DNA of 57,110 nt from Nostoc sp. FACHB-892 (lineage in GTDB: Bacteria > Cyanobacteriota > Cyanobacteriia > Cyanobacteriales > Nostocaceae). Position numbers and translations under genes: made by a program. Every line of letters starts with the position of its first letter. Position 1 is the stretch's first letter. Location of the stretch: contig NZ_JACJTR010000039.1 of assembly GCF_014698795.1 (NCBI RefSeq), forward strand, positions 1-57,110, read 5' to 3'. Shown piece by piece: positions 8,743 through 18,300 of this stretch. The notes under the pieces are model-generated. The model worked only from the letters and a program-made list of their open reading frames with translations. It searched no databases and had not been told where the DNA came from.

Positions 8743-9759
8743 TCATTGTAGTAAGTCGCTATACAAACCATCCCAAAAAACGGTGATCGCTTCTAGAATC
8801 TGCCATCCTCCTTCAAAGAATTTGGCTTGATCAAAGTTGGGATTGAAATAAACCTCCTCTAATTCCTCAAGGGTGTGTGCAGCGTGCTGCGCCTCGACGC
8901 GGTTATGCCAGGTGAAGAATGCCAAACGTAAGTGCGGATGACGCATCTGTTTAATACGCATGAAACCATCTTCCAATTCCTGCCAGAAACCAGCCGCCGC
9001 CCAGTGTTCGACGGCAAAACTAGCACCCTGAGCAATCTGCTGATCGTCGCTACCGTAGAGGTGAATCAATTCATCGCAGAAGTGCAAGGTTTTAGGTCTG
9101 CCGTGCTTGCGCTTGCCGATTTCTGCAAAATCTAGCCCTAGACCCTGAGCCACCCCCAGCAGCCATTCAAAATGAGCTGCTTGGAAACGGCAAATACCAC
9201 CATCTACAGTGCCATCAGTGCTGACTAATTCAGGATCTCCTTCTTTATCCTTTGCTTCCTCAGTGAGTGCAAGGCACTTACCAGTAAATAAATCCCCAGC
9301 CTTTGTAGGTTGATTGTGGGCGTAGTTGGTTACTCGTTTTAATAAGGCTGGGGATTTATTTTTATGGATCTCCCCAATGGGGTTAGGGATTTGTTTGATG
9401 TGGCGATAGATAACTCCCAGTTCGTTGAGCAATATCTCCCGACTAGCCCGCGACTGCTGGAGAGTGGGAGAATTGATAACTTTCAACAAAGCTGCAACTA
9501 GGAACTGGTTGGAGAAAACTGAGAATTGCTGAATAAAATGCCGCAGTTCTACATCTGTAGCTGTGCCTTTTTGAAACCACTTAGTATAGGCATTATTTCT
9601 GATAATGCGATGGTGCAATAATTTGCGCTCAACATCTTTGAGAAACTCTTGAAAGCCGTCTACCTGCTTTTGAGTTAGCGTGCCTTGGCGCAAACGCTCT
9701 TGAATCCGCGAAGAAATGGTGAGATGAGTTGGCTTTTTTGGAGCTGCTTGAGCGATCAT
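8743..9759 (-). CDS. Heme-oxygenase-like (HDO-fold) diiron protein
   Basis: A 338-residue, largely helical protein of the iron-containing redox enzyme / TENA-heme-oxygenase-like class. Plausible metal ligands follow the HDO pattern: Glu113 (LNELG), His196 (AAHFEW), Glu251 (AVEHW), and the block TWHNRVEAQH giving His285, Glu289 and His292. It is probably the last gene of the reverse operon with homogentisate dioxygenase and 4-hydroxyphenylpyruvate dioxygenase. TAGGAG lies about 8 bases before its ATG. Known HDO enzymes oxidise or fragment small molecules or make cofactors from side chains. Its role next to tyrosine catabolism is unknown to me. The fold is fairly confident, metal ligands moderate, function open. 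Confidence 0.7.
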   Translation of the reverse strand: MIAQAAPKKPTHLTISSRIQERLRQGTLTQKQVDGFQEFLKDVERKLLHHRIIRNNAYTKWFQKGTATDVELRHFIQQFSVFSNQFLVAALLKVINSPTLQQSRASREILLNELGVIYRHIKQIPNPIGEIHKNKSPALLKRVTNYAHNQPTKAGDLFTGKCLALTEEAKDKEGDPELVSTDGTVDGGICRFQAAHFEWLLGVAQGLGLDFAEIGKRKHGRPKTLHFCDELIHLYGSDDQQIAQGASFAVEHWAAAGFWQELEDGFMRIKQMRHPHLRLAFFTWHNRVEAQHAAHTLEELEEVYFNPNFDQAKFFEGGWQILEAITVFWDGLYSDLLQ

Positions 9760-9902
9760 AATATTACTCCTAGCTGGAAAATAAAAAATAGGAAATAAAG
9801 ACTGGAGACTAGGAAGACATATACACTTTTTGTAGACAATTGCCAGGGAGTAGCTAGTTTGCAGCTAAAATCGGGACAAAAGACTTTGCTTCTCTTCCAG
9901 TC

Positions 9903-11060
9903 TTACCCAAGCCAACTGTAAACATAATTTTTGTCTTCCAAAGCAATAGCATTCGTCGTCAGTCTCAATGGTCGAAAAGTATCAATCATCACAGCAAGTT
10001 CGTTAGTTCCTTCTTTGCCAATCGACCCTTCGTACATCCCTGGGTGTGGGCCATGAGGAATGCCACTCGGATGTAAGGTAATCGAGCCTCGCTCAATTCC
10101 TTTGCGAGACATAAATTTCCCCTCAACGTAGTAGAGAACCTCATCGGAATCGACATTAGAGTGATTGTATGGGGCTGGAATTGCCTGGGGATGATAGTCA
10201 AACATTCGCGGTACAAAGGAACACAAGACAAATCCAGGGCCATCAAAGGTTTGATGCACGGGTGGTGGCTGGTGTATTTTGCCTGTAATTGGCTCAAAGT
10301 CCTCAATATTGAATGCAAATGGCCAAAGATGCCCATCCCAGCCAACTACATCCAGAGGATGATGGTTGTATAAGTAACGGCTAAACCCACCGCGAGCTTT
10401 GAGTAATACCTCAAACTCTCCTTCTTCATCGTAAGTAATCAGTGCTGATGGCGGACGAATATCCCGCTCGCAATAAGGTGCGTGTTCGAGGAATTGACCG
10501 TACTGATTGAGATAGCGTTTGGGTGGCTCGATATGCCCGTATGCTTCAATTACAAGCATTCGCTGCTCTACTTTTTCATCAGGTAAAATGCGCCAAACAA
10601 CCCCGGTCGGAATGACCAGATAATCCCCTGACCTATAACGGATTATTCCATACTGACTTTCTAGTAAACCGCTGCCTTCGTGAATGAAAATTACCTCATC
10701 ACCATGTGCAAAACGATACCAGTACTGCATAGGTGCTGTCGGCAAAGCTACGGAAATACAAACATCTGCATTGGCTAATAAAGGAATCCTAGATGCTATT
10801 GCATCGCCTTGAGCAGCTAGAATTGCTGTACGCAAATGACGGTGGCTTAGGGGAACGGATTCTTCATAAGATATATCTCTTTTGCTCTCCAGCAAAATTT
10901 TCTGGATTTGAGTGGGTGGATGCAAGTGGTAAAGCAGGGATTGAATACCCGAAAAGCCACGAGTTCCCATCAGTTCTTCGTGATATAAAGAACCATCGGT
11001 TTGGTGAAATTGAGTGTGGCGTTTATGAGGAATATTTCCTAATTTATAGTAATAGGTCAT
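9903..11060 (-). CDS. hmgA: Homogentisate 1,2-dioxygenase
   Basis: A 385-residue cupin-type dioxygenase that opens the homogentisate ring to maleylacetoacetate using Fe(II). Probable iron ligands are His300 and Glu307 in PYNHSNVDSDEVLYY and His336 in GIPHGPHPG, matching the His/Glu/His set of the family. It belongs to the shorter (about 385 residue) form seen in several bacteria rather than the roughly 430-residue form. It lies 55 bp downstream of the 4-hydroxyphenylpyruvate dioxygenase gene, same strand, and 143 bp upstream of the HDO gene, so one transcript is likely. In phototrophs homogentisate is also the head-group precursor of tocopherol and plastoquinone, so expression would compete with that use. 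Confidence 0.92.
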   Translation of the reverse strand: MTYYYKLGNIPHKRHTQFHQTDGSLYHEELMGTRGFSGIQSLLYHLHPPTQIQKILLESKRDISYEESVPLSHRHLRTAILAAQGDAIASRIPLLANADVCISVALPTAPMQYWYRFAHGDEVIFIHEGSGLLESQYGIIRYRSGDYLVIPTGVVWRILPDEKVEQRMLVIEAYGHIEPPKRYLNQYGQFLEHAPYCERDIRPPSALITYDEEGEFEVLLKARGGFSRYLYNHHPLDVVGWDGHLWPFAFNIEDFEPITGKIHQPPPVHQTFDGPGFVLCSFVPRMFDYHPQAIPAPYNHSNVDSDEVLYYVEGKFMSRKGIERGSITLHPSGIPHGPHPGMYEGSIGKEGTNELAVMIDTFRPLRLTTNAIALEDKNYVYSWLG

Positions 11061-11115
11061 GGTTTTACCCCGCTTGTTTGGGTTTACCGTAGCTCCTTCT
11101 TGAAAACGGCATCAT

Positions 11116-12204
11116 CTAAAGATTCCCTCGCCGCGCTTGCTCGCGCTCAATTGCTTCAAACAAAGCTTTGAAATTTCCCTCACCAAAGCCTTGGCAGCCA
11201 TGTCGCTCAATTACCTCAAAGAACAGTGTTGGTCGATCCTCTACAGGCTGAGTGAAAATTTGTAACAAATAACCATCGCGATCGCGATCTACTAGGATTC
11301 CTAGTTCTGCTAGTTTATCTAGAGGCTCTTCAATTTTCCCTACCCGCTGTTCTATGTTCTCGTAGTAGTTTGGAGGAACTTTGAGAAACTCAACCCCTGA
11401 TGCTCTAAGTAGGGAAACCGTCTCGATAATGTTGCTGCTTGCACAGGCGACGTGTTGAATTCCAAGACCCTGATTATATTCTAAATATTCTTCAATTTGA
11501 GACTTCCGTTTGCCTTGGGCTGGCTCATTGATCGGCAATTTGATTTTACCCGTACTGTCTTGCATCACTTTGGACATCAAGGCAGAGTACTCTGTGGAAA
11601 TAGTTTGATCGTCAAAGTGTACTAATAACTCGAAACCCATAGTATCAGCGAAGAATTTAGCCCATCGCTCCATACCACCCAGTTCGACATTACCAACTAC
11701 ATGATCAATGTTGGTTAGACCGACTCCCTTCCCCTTAGCTGAGTCTTTAGGCTGAAAATTAGGTGCAAAAACTCCAGTGTAATGACTGCGCTCGACAAAC
11801 TTGAGCAAAATATCGCCATAGATGTGAATAGCTGCGTAGTGAATTATTCCATATTCGTCTTTTTCTTCTGTGGGGGGAATTGCTCCCACTGCACCCCGCG
11901 CGGTTGACTCCTGGTAGGCACTGGCCGCATTGGGAACTTCCAAGGCAACAACGGCTATACTATCGCCGTGCTGAAGTACACTTTTGCAGATGGGATGATT
12001 TGGATTCAAGCCACTACTTAACACAAAGCGAATTTCTCCTTGCTCCATGACATAGGAAGCCGTTTTGCGATCGCCCGTTTCTAAACCCCGGTAAGCTGTA
12101 TTGGTAAATCCGAAAGCTTGGGAGTAAAACAGTGCTGCTTGTCTGGCGTTACCTACATAGAATTCAAGGTGGTCAAATCGTTGAATCGGAAAAAAATTAT
12201 TCAC
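11116..12204 (-). CDS. hppD: 4-hydroxyphenylpyruvate dioxygenase
   Basis: A 362-residue two-domain vicinal-oxygen-chelate enzyme converting 4-hydroxyphenylpyruvate to homogentisate with CO2 release. Iron ligands are recognisable: His168 in IDHVVGNV, His251 in GIQHVACAS and Glu330 in LFFEVIER. The C-terminal helix FGEGNFKALFEAIE that gates the active site is intact. The start is GTG, supported by a perfect Shine-Dalgarno (AAAGGAGG) seven bases upstream. It is the first gene of the reverse operon with hmgA and the HDO gene. A short dyad at 12289-12308 lies in its upstream region and could be an operator. Confidence 0.93.
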   Translation of the reverse strand: MNNFFPIQRFDHLEFYVGNARQAALFYSQAFGFTNTAYRGLETGDRKTASYVMEQGEIRFVLSSGLNPNHPICKSVLQHGDSIAVVALEVPNAASAYQESTARGAVGAIPPTEEKDEYGIIHYAAIHIYGDILLKFVERSHYTGVFAPNFQPKDSAKGKGVGLTNIDHVVGNVELGGMERWAKFFADTMGFELLVHFDDQTISTEYSALMSKVMQDSTGKIKLPINEPAQGKRKSQIEEYLEYNQGLGIQHVACASSNIIETVSLLRASGVEFLKVPPNYYENIEQRVGKIEEPLDKLAELGILVDRDRDGYLLQIFTQPVEDRPTLFFEVIERHGCQGFGEGNFKALFEAIEREQARRGNL

Positions 12205-12288
12205 GGTAATTCCTCCTTTCGGGAACTACAGTTATTAATAGGAGGGAAGAACTAAAAGTAAAAGAGTAATATCAAGACAGTCTAATTA

Positions 12289-12308
12289 TGCAATACAAAA
12301 ATATTGCA
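12289..12308. promoter_or_regulatory. Dyad in the divergent control region of the tyrosine island
   Basis: TGCAATA-6-TATTGCA is a perfect 7-bp inverted repeat about 85 bp before the hppD start, in the 536-bp gap between the two divergent operons. Its size suits a dimeric regulator, but no regulator gene is adjacent. The rest of 12205-12740 holds A/T-rich sequence, a short AATAGG-type direct repeat near 12515-12545 and a CCTCTGCCCC-type pyrimidine tract near 12655, and no gene. Confidence 0.35.
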
Positions 12309-12740
12309 GACATCTTCGTATTTTTGCGCCTATCCTGCGATTTCTGCTTTGCAGTACTTGTCTAATGCGCTTTTACGTAAATTAATTTTTCACCTATTTT
12401 AAGTATAGATATGTCAACAGGAAAATTTATAAGTATGTAACTAAAAATTAACCAGAACAATTAAAGTTATATTTAATATAGCAATTCTGATTTACAAACT
12501 GCTTATGGAGGTAGGCAATAGGGAATAGATAATAGGTAATAGATTGATTGCATCTGTTCTAGATTAACATCGATTAATTCTGAGTTAGCATTAAGCTATT
12601 GTGCCTACAAACTGCACTATTGAAATTGTGAATAAATAACCTAAAATCTCTCCTCTGCCCCTCTGCTCCTCTGCCCCCCTGCGATCTAAACTGCTCTCTT
12701 AGGTGCATAACAGCTTATTTTAGTCAGGAGATTATCTCCA

Positions 12741-13628
12741 ATGCTGGCATCGATAAAAACGCTGTTCTCATCAATTGTTGACTATGCTGGACTGTTCCCA
12801 CCAGCAAAACTCACTATGGAAGAGGCGATCGCCAATTATGCTTGCTATCAGAATACTTGCTACCACTGGATGTTAGGTAACTTTGTACTCCCAGTGTCGC
12901 GGATAAATGAGTTTGAACAACTACTTTTCAAGTTGCCTATAGAAGCGAGTAAAACTAAACACTGGCGGCTCAGTATAATCATCTCTCAAGAAGTGGAGTC
13001 GGCGATCGCCAAAATTCAAGCTCTAAATGACAATCATAAAATAGCGATCGCCTCCCTAGAATTTCCGCCGCTTTCCCTCAGTGAAATTGATAAAGTATTT
13101 CCTTATCTTCCTGCTGATATTGAGGCGTTTTTTGAAATTCCTTATAGTGAGGACTTGAAAGCATATTTAACTTTACTGCAACGCCCCGGTATATCGGCTA
13201 AAATTCGCACTGGTGGCTTGAGTACCGAGGCGTTTCCCACTATTTCTCAACTTTATCGGTTTATTTTTGCTTGTGCCGAAGCTCAAGTTGGTTTTAAAGC
13301 AACTGCTGGACTGCATCATCCCCTACCAGGAAAGTATCCCTTAACATACGAGCCAAACAGCCCTAATGCGATGATGCATGGCTTTCTGAATGTAGCAGTC
13401 TTAGCGGCACTAGTTTATTGCCAGAAGATAACTGCACAAGAAGCCCTAGTAGTTCTTCAAGAGTCTACTGTCGAAAGTTTCCAAGTCTCAGCAGATAGCA
13501 TCGTTTGGAAAAATCGCCGACTGGATATCTGGGAGCTACAAAAGGCTCGGCAAAGTTTCTTTCGTTGTTTTGGTTCTTGCTCATTTCAAGAACCGATAGA
13601 ATTACTCAAGAATCTGAAACTGTTATGA
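12741..13628 (+). CDS. Conserved protein of unknown function coupled to fumarylacetoacetase
   Basis: A 295-residue soluble protein with AGGAG ten bases before its ATG. Distinctive motifs are DYAGLFPPA near the N-terminus (residues 14-22), AKIRTGG in the middle and FKATAGLHHP followed by MMHGFLNV. The conserved Lys, Arg and His clusters with alternating beta/alpha character suggest a TIM-barrel-like enzyme. I recall relatives as hypothetical proteins beside homogentisate-pathway genes, but no activity. Its stop overlaps the start of fahA in ATGA, so the two are made together. The local gene set lacks a maleylacetoacetate isomerase, the step just before fumarylacetoacetase. This protein is therefore a candidate for that or an auxiliary step. 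That is inference from position only. Confidence 0.75.
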   Translation: MLASIKTLFSSIVDYAGLFPPAKLTMEEAIANYACYQNTCYHWMLGNFVLPVSRINEFEQLLFKLPIEASKTKHWRLSIIISQEVESAIAKIQALNDNHKIAIASLEFPPLSLSEIDKVFPYLPADIEAFFEIPYSEDLKAYLTLLQRPGISAKIRTGGLSTEAFPTISQLYRFIFACAEAQVGFKATAGLHHPLPGKYPLTYEPNSPNAMMHGFLNVAVLAALVYCQKITAQEALVVLQESTVESFQVSADSIVWKNRRLDIWELQKARQSFFRCFGSCSFQEPIELLKNLKLL

Positions 13629-14944
13629 GCCATTTAATCGATCAAACTCACGATCCAAGTTTGCACAGTTGGGTGGAATCTGCCAATCAAAAAGATACTG
13701 ATTTCCCCATTCAGAACTTACCTTTTGGCGTGTTTCGACATCGTAATGGTATCCGAAGCTCACGAATTGGAGTAGCGATCGGCGACCAAATTCTAGATTT
13801 GACATCATGTTACCACTCAAGATTGCTCCAAGAACTGCCCGAGCAGTTGCAAGCAGCTTGCACATCTGCTAACTTAAATCCCTTGATGGCTTTAGGAAGT
13901 TGGGCTTCATCAGCGTTGCGTACTCGTCTGAGCGAATTGCTGCGCTGGAATGAACAAAAGCCTTCGTCAGAGGCAAAACTGCTGGTGCCGATGGTGGAAG
14001 CCGAACTTTTATTACCTGCGGACATTGGCGATTATACTGATTTTTACGCTTCTATTTTTCACGCCACCAACGTTGGAAAGCTATTCCGTCCTGACAACCC
14101 CTTACTCCCTAACTATAAATACGTTCCTATCGCCTACCACGGACGAGCCTCCTCCATTGTACCCAGTGGAACCTCTATCAACCGCCCCCAAGGTCAGCGG
14201 AAAGCTCCTGAAGATACTGTCCCTCATTTCGGTGCTTCTGTGTCTCTAGACTATGAGGTGGAGGTCGGCTTTCTGATTGGTGCTGGCAATCAACTAGGAC
14301 ACCCCATATCTATTGACACCGCAGAGTCACACGTTTTTGGTCTTTGCTTAGTCAATGACTGGTCAGCGCGGGATATCCAAGCTTGGGAGTACCAGCCCTT
14401 GGGGCCTTTCCTCAGCAAGAGCTTTGCTACGACGATTTCTCCTTGGGTAGTAACTTTGGAAGCTCTGGCACCTTTCCGTTGTCCTGCTTTTGAACGTTCC
14501 CAGGAAGATCCCTTGCCCCTACCTTATCTGTCTGACTCAATTAATACCAGAGTGGGTGGAATAAATCTGATACTGGAAGTGCTACTTAATTCGGCACAGA
14601 TGCGCGAGCAAGGGATAAAGCCATCTTCTATGAGCCATGCTTCCTTTAAAGAAATGTACTGGACAATAGCTCAAATGATTGCTCACCACACTAGTAATGG
14701 TTGTAATCTCCGCACTGGAGATTTACTAGCTAGTGGAACAGTTTCTGGTACTGAATCAGGTTCTCAAGGATCTCTGCTAGAAATTACTCGGCGTGGTTCT
14801 CAGCCTATTAAACTAGCAACGGGTGAGATCCGAACTTTCCTGGCTGATGCAGACGAAGTTATTATTCGCGGATACTGTGAGAAAGAAAACTATGCCAGAG
14901 TCGGGTTCGGAGAGTGTCAAGGCATAGTTCTTGCTGCCGAATGA
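13625..14944 (+). CDS. fahA: Fumarylacetoacetase
   Basis: A 439-residue hydrolase splitting fumarylacetoacetate into fumarate and acetoacetate. Family hallmarks are present in order: DYTDFYASIFHATNVG with metal-binding Asp, YHGRASS with the catalytic His, the LDYEVEVGF metal-binding acidic pair, and NDWSARDIQAWEYQPLGPF. The C-terminal SGTVSGTESGS segment is also typical. The ATG at 13625 is chosen over a frame extending to 13505: it overlaps the preceding stop as ATGA, and the family N-terminus begins there. Acetoacetate released here would feed the ligase and thiolase upstream in the island. Confidence 0.93.
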   Translation: MSHLIDQTHDPSLHSWVESANQKDTDFPIQNLPFGVFRHRNGIRSSRIGVAIGDQILDLTSCYHSRLLQELPEQLQAACTSANLNPLMALGSWASSALRTRLSELLRWNEQKPSSEAKLLVPMVEAELLLPADIGDYTDFYASIFHATNVGKLFRPDNPLLPNYKYVPIAYHGRASSIVPSGTSINRPQGQRKAPEDTVPHFGASVSLDYEVEVGFLIGAGNQLGHPISIDTAESHVFGLCLVNDWSARDIQAWEYQPLGPFLSKSFATTISPWVVTLEALAPFRCPAFERSQEDPLPLPYLSDSINTRVGGINLILEVLLNSAQMREQGIKPSSMSHASFKEMYWTIAQMIAHHTSNGCNLRTGDLLASGTVSGTESGSQGSLLEITRRGSQPIKLATGEIRTFLADADEVIIRGYCEKENYARVGFGECQGIVLAAE

Positions 14945-15150
14945 GCAAAGGGAAGAAATGCAATTTTGTTAGATAAATCTACTTTAGGGCTAATACCAGG
15001 GACAACCGAGAGCGGTTTGGGACGCACTTTTTGCTGTTGCAAGGGTTCCAGCTTTGTCATCGGTCGAACTTGCCTCTCTGCTGTCGGCAAAATGCGATCA
15101 AATTGATCGCATCTTTCCATCAAATTATTGAAAACAACAGCCGCATCCAT
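14917..15150 (-). CDS. Doubtful small ORF overlapping the fahA 3' end
   Basis: A 77-residue frame on the opposite strand that overlaps the last 28 bases of fahA. It has no hydrophobic segment and no recognised motif. An in-frame stop precedes the ATG by 15 bases and no ribosome-binding site is evident. It is listed because it fills most of an otherwise empty gap with moderately protein-like composition. It could be a remnant. Confidence 0.2.
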   Translation of the reverse strand: MDAAVVFNNLMERCDQFDRILPTAERQVRPMTKLEPLQQQKVRPKPLSVVPGISPKVDLSNKIAFLPFAHSAARTMP

Positions 15151-15157
15151 TAAAAGT

Positions 15158-15249
15158 AGGACTTACGCAAGAACTCTCTGAAACTCTTATTTCTCCGTGC
15201 CCTCTACGTCCTCTGCGGTTCGATTTTCCGTTACCTGTGCGTAAGTCCT
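15158..15249. repeat. 92-bp MITE-like unit with AGGACTTACGCA termini
   Basis: AGGACTTACGCA at 15158-15169 and its exact complement TGCGTAAGTCCT at 15238-15249 bound a 92-bp non-coding unit. The interior is C/T-rich (ctctacgtcctctgcggttc-like). I recall units with these ends as common dispersed repeats in Nostoc-type genomes. The flanking 15250-15360 shows no gene. Confidence 0.6.
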
Positions 15250-15360
15250 GAAAAGATAAGATTGGCGACGGCTGTGACCAAAGCGATGACTTCGCCAACG
15301 CCAAGGGCGAACGCGGCAGTATTCCTCAAAGGTTTTGTGCGTGAAACGGTATAAGTTAAT

Positions 15361-18300
15361 TTATGGGTGTATTTCTAATTCTTGACTTTTATTTTTCGCT
15401 AAGATTTTATCTATCTCACTATTCGCGCCCTCAAAAGTTTGCAATATCTGTGGAGTTACTTTATTAGTCACCACCTTTCCAGATTGCAAGTTTAAAATTA
15501 CCTCTCCATTTTTCTGCGAAATAGTTAAATCTCTCTGCTGGGTATTGAAAGCCAAGTCATAAATCTTTCCAAGAAATTGAGTGCCATTTTCATTAGACTT
15601 ACCCCAAACCATGCCAATCCTTTGAGCAATTTGAGTCAGCCGACTGATGGCTTCAAGCTCAAATGTATCTTTATTCATTACTGTCAACGCTTGGGCTGAT
15701 AATTGCTCACCAGCTTTAAACCCATTTGCAACTTTTACAATGCGTTTTTTGTAATTCTCCGACTTACCTAACTTATCTGCGGCATTGTACCAATTTCTCA
15801 AGTCATCAATAGTAACTGTCGGGTATTTCTCTACACCTAAAGGTTCGGTTTTCACATTATTACTAATGTCTGGTATAGAAGAAGTAGTGGAGAGCAATGG
15901 AGTTATAGATTGGTTAGGCGGAGATTGCGCTGTTTGCTCTGGTGGTTTCAAAAACTGCGGTCGTGTGGCGAGGGAATTAACTCTTTGTTGATAGTCACTA
16001 TCCGTTTCAATAATTGCCCCGAATTTCTTGGTCATGCTCGACAAAGTTTTGGCAGGTATAGAGCTATCAACCAAGTTAAATACGGCTAGACCTTTTTGAG
16101 TTTCCCTGATAACGTCTTCTATTGCTACTTGTTGACATTCAACTTTTTGAGCAGTTAACCATTTAGTCACAGTATCAGCTTTCTGGTTGTCAACAGCCAA
16201 GCCCATGATTCCAAGTTTTTTGTTTGATTCTGTCGAAAATAAGAAAGTAGGACGTTCTTTAATATGATGTAGAATTTTCGCGCTACTATCAATCATATAC
16301 AGTTGTTGAGCGTTAATTGATTGAGTCCCAAAAGCCTGAAATTCCTTCGTCCACTTCTGGGGATATTCAACGGTATTAGGGTCAATTTGAGCGCAAATAA
16401 CAGAAAAATTACTTTCAACGATTGCAGGCGCGAGTGTAAGTTTTCCGGTTTTGAGCAATCCAAGTTGTCTGAGCGCGTCTTTGTCTTTTTTGAAGTGCAA
16501 TACCCCCAAGGGTTCACCATTCAAAAATACAGCATCTCTAGTTTTAGAAGCTGAGGTTTCGATAGTCAGTTTTCGGTAATCTTGATCATTGAATGTCTGA
16601 CCAGAAAAATCATAGAAGTTAATTTTATTAATTTTGAGGAAATTTCCATTGGGAGACTCACCCAGCACAAAAGCTTGATCTCCTGTCTCAGAGATTGACG
16701 TGAGCTTTAATTTTAGGGGATTACCATTTTTAAGATAATTAATTTCTTTTAACTGTTGGGCAGAATCACTATCTAACTCACCCAGGGTTTTGCCATCAAG
16801 TCTGATTTTTACTGTTTTGTCAGTCACCGGCACAGTGCCAAATTCTAAGTTTACGGGTTCGGCGTTAAAAACAAGTCCTGCGTAAGAGAAGTTCTTGAGT
16901 TCACGGATAGTAATTTCAACCGGTTCGTTTCCTGGTAGCCCAATAGTTGCTTTGGCAGTAGCAGGTTCTACCCCAATGAAATTAGCTTGAGCCTTTGTAC
17001 CAATTGGTAACATTCCAGCCCTGGTTTCGAGCATGGCGAATTCTTTATATTCGCCGTCACTATCCTGGGCAAACATTAGCCTGGAAACATGGCGCTCATG
17101 CCCAACTGGGTGGTGACTAGCTCTAATTTCTATCGGGTGCTTTTCGTCTGGGTTCCACTTTCTACCCAAAAATTGATTCGCTTCATTATTCAGTGTGACT
17201 AACTTTGGTTCGGTAAATTGCAGTTGCTCCAGGCGGGAGATAATTTCATTGGGGAAAGCAGCAAAGGCAAAGTTAGAAACTTTTTTAGCGTAGACGCGGA
17301 GCGGCTTGTCGCTAGACATCGCTTGGGGGTTTGCGTTTTCTTTTCTTGCAACTTCGAGTTCATCTTGGCGAGATGCACAGATGTTCCAAGCGGCGGCGGA
17401 TAGAGCAAGTTTTTCTGACTCTGGGATAGAAGCGTAAAATGCGAGAGCCGCTTCTTGTGACTTGTCGAAAAGTAATTTAGTTTGGCTTCTAGTAAGTTCT
17501 GGTTTTAGTTCTAGGAGTTTAGCTCCCTGCATGGTCATCCCCGCCTTGAGGTTGTGGTCAGTCACAGATTGTTGGCTAATTGTCCCCAGGTTGCGATAGG
17601 CGGGTTTCCCATCATTTCCTATCTCACCATTAATTTGTGCAACTGCTAATAAACGATGGGGGCGTTCTTTAGTTCGCCATTTCTCTGGTATTTCGTCTAG
17701 GCGAATGTTCAACGTTTGGGCTTTCCAAATCAGAGGATGTTCGTAATGGGTGAGATTGGTAATTTCGAGTTGGCAAGACTGTGGAGTTTGGATGATTGCT
17801 GATGGCCCTTTCTCGGTTTCCCGCCGTCGCTCCATACGTACCGCAGCGTTGAACTTCAGATCAAACTCGTACTTGGCGGCGATCGCTGCAAATTTCTGCT
17901 GTGGTGTAAATTCTACTCCTTTGAATAAGTCTTTAAACTGGACTATGGGACGCGATTCTAACTGTGATTCTTGGAAATATTTATTGGTTTGGCTAATTAA
18001 TAATTCTACTGGTGAGTAGCCCTTTGGTGTTATCCCCGTGCTTAAATAAGCTAACGAAGATTTTTTATCTTTAATATAATTAACATCACGATACAAGTAG
18101 CGGCTGTTTTCCCGGATTTTATCCATCTCAGGTTTTTTAGCACTCTTGAATAAATCAACCGCTATTTGGTTTTGATAACATCCCTCACCAATCATTTCTC
18201 GGTACATCAGACGGTTAACATCCATCGCCTGCTGAATAATATCTGGCGTTCTGTTAGGATTCTTTGCTAGAGCTACAACAGATTGCATGAAAGGTTTGTA

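Noticed and set aside
13505..13624. Extended fumarylacetoacetase start
   Set aside because: The extra residues are a frame-shifted reading of the upstream gene; the ATGA overlap at 13625 gives the normal protein.
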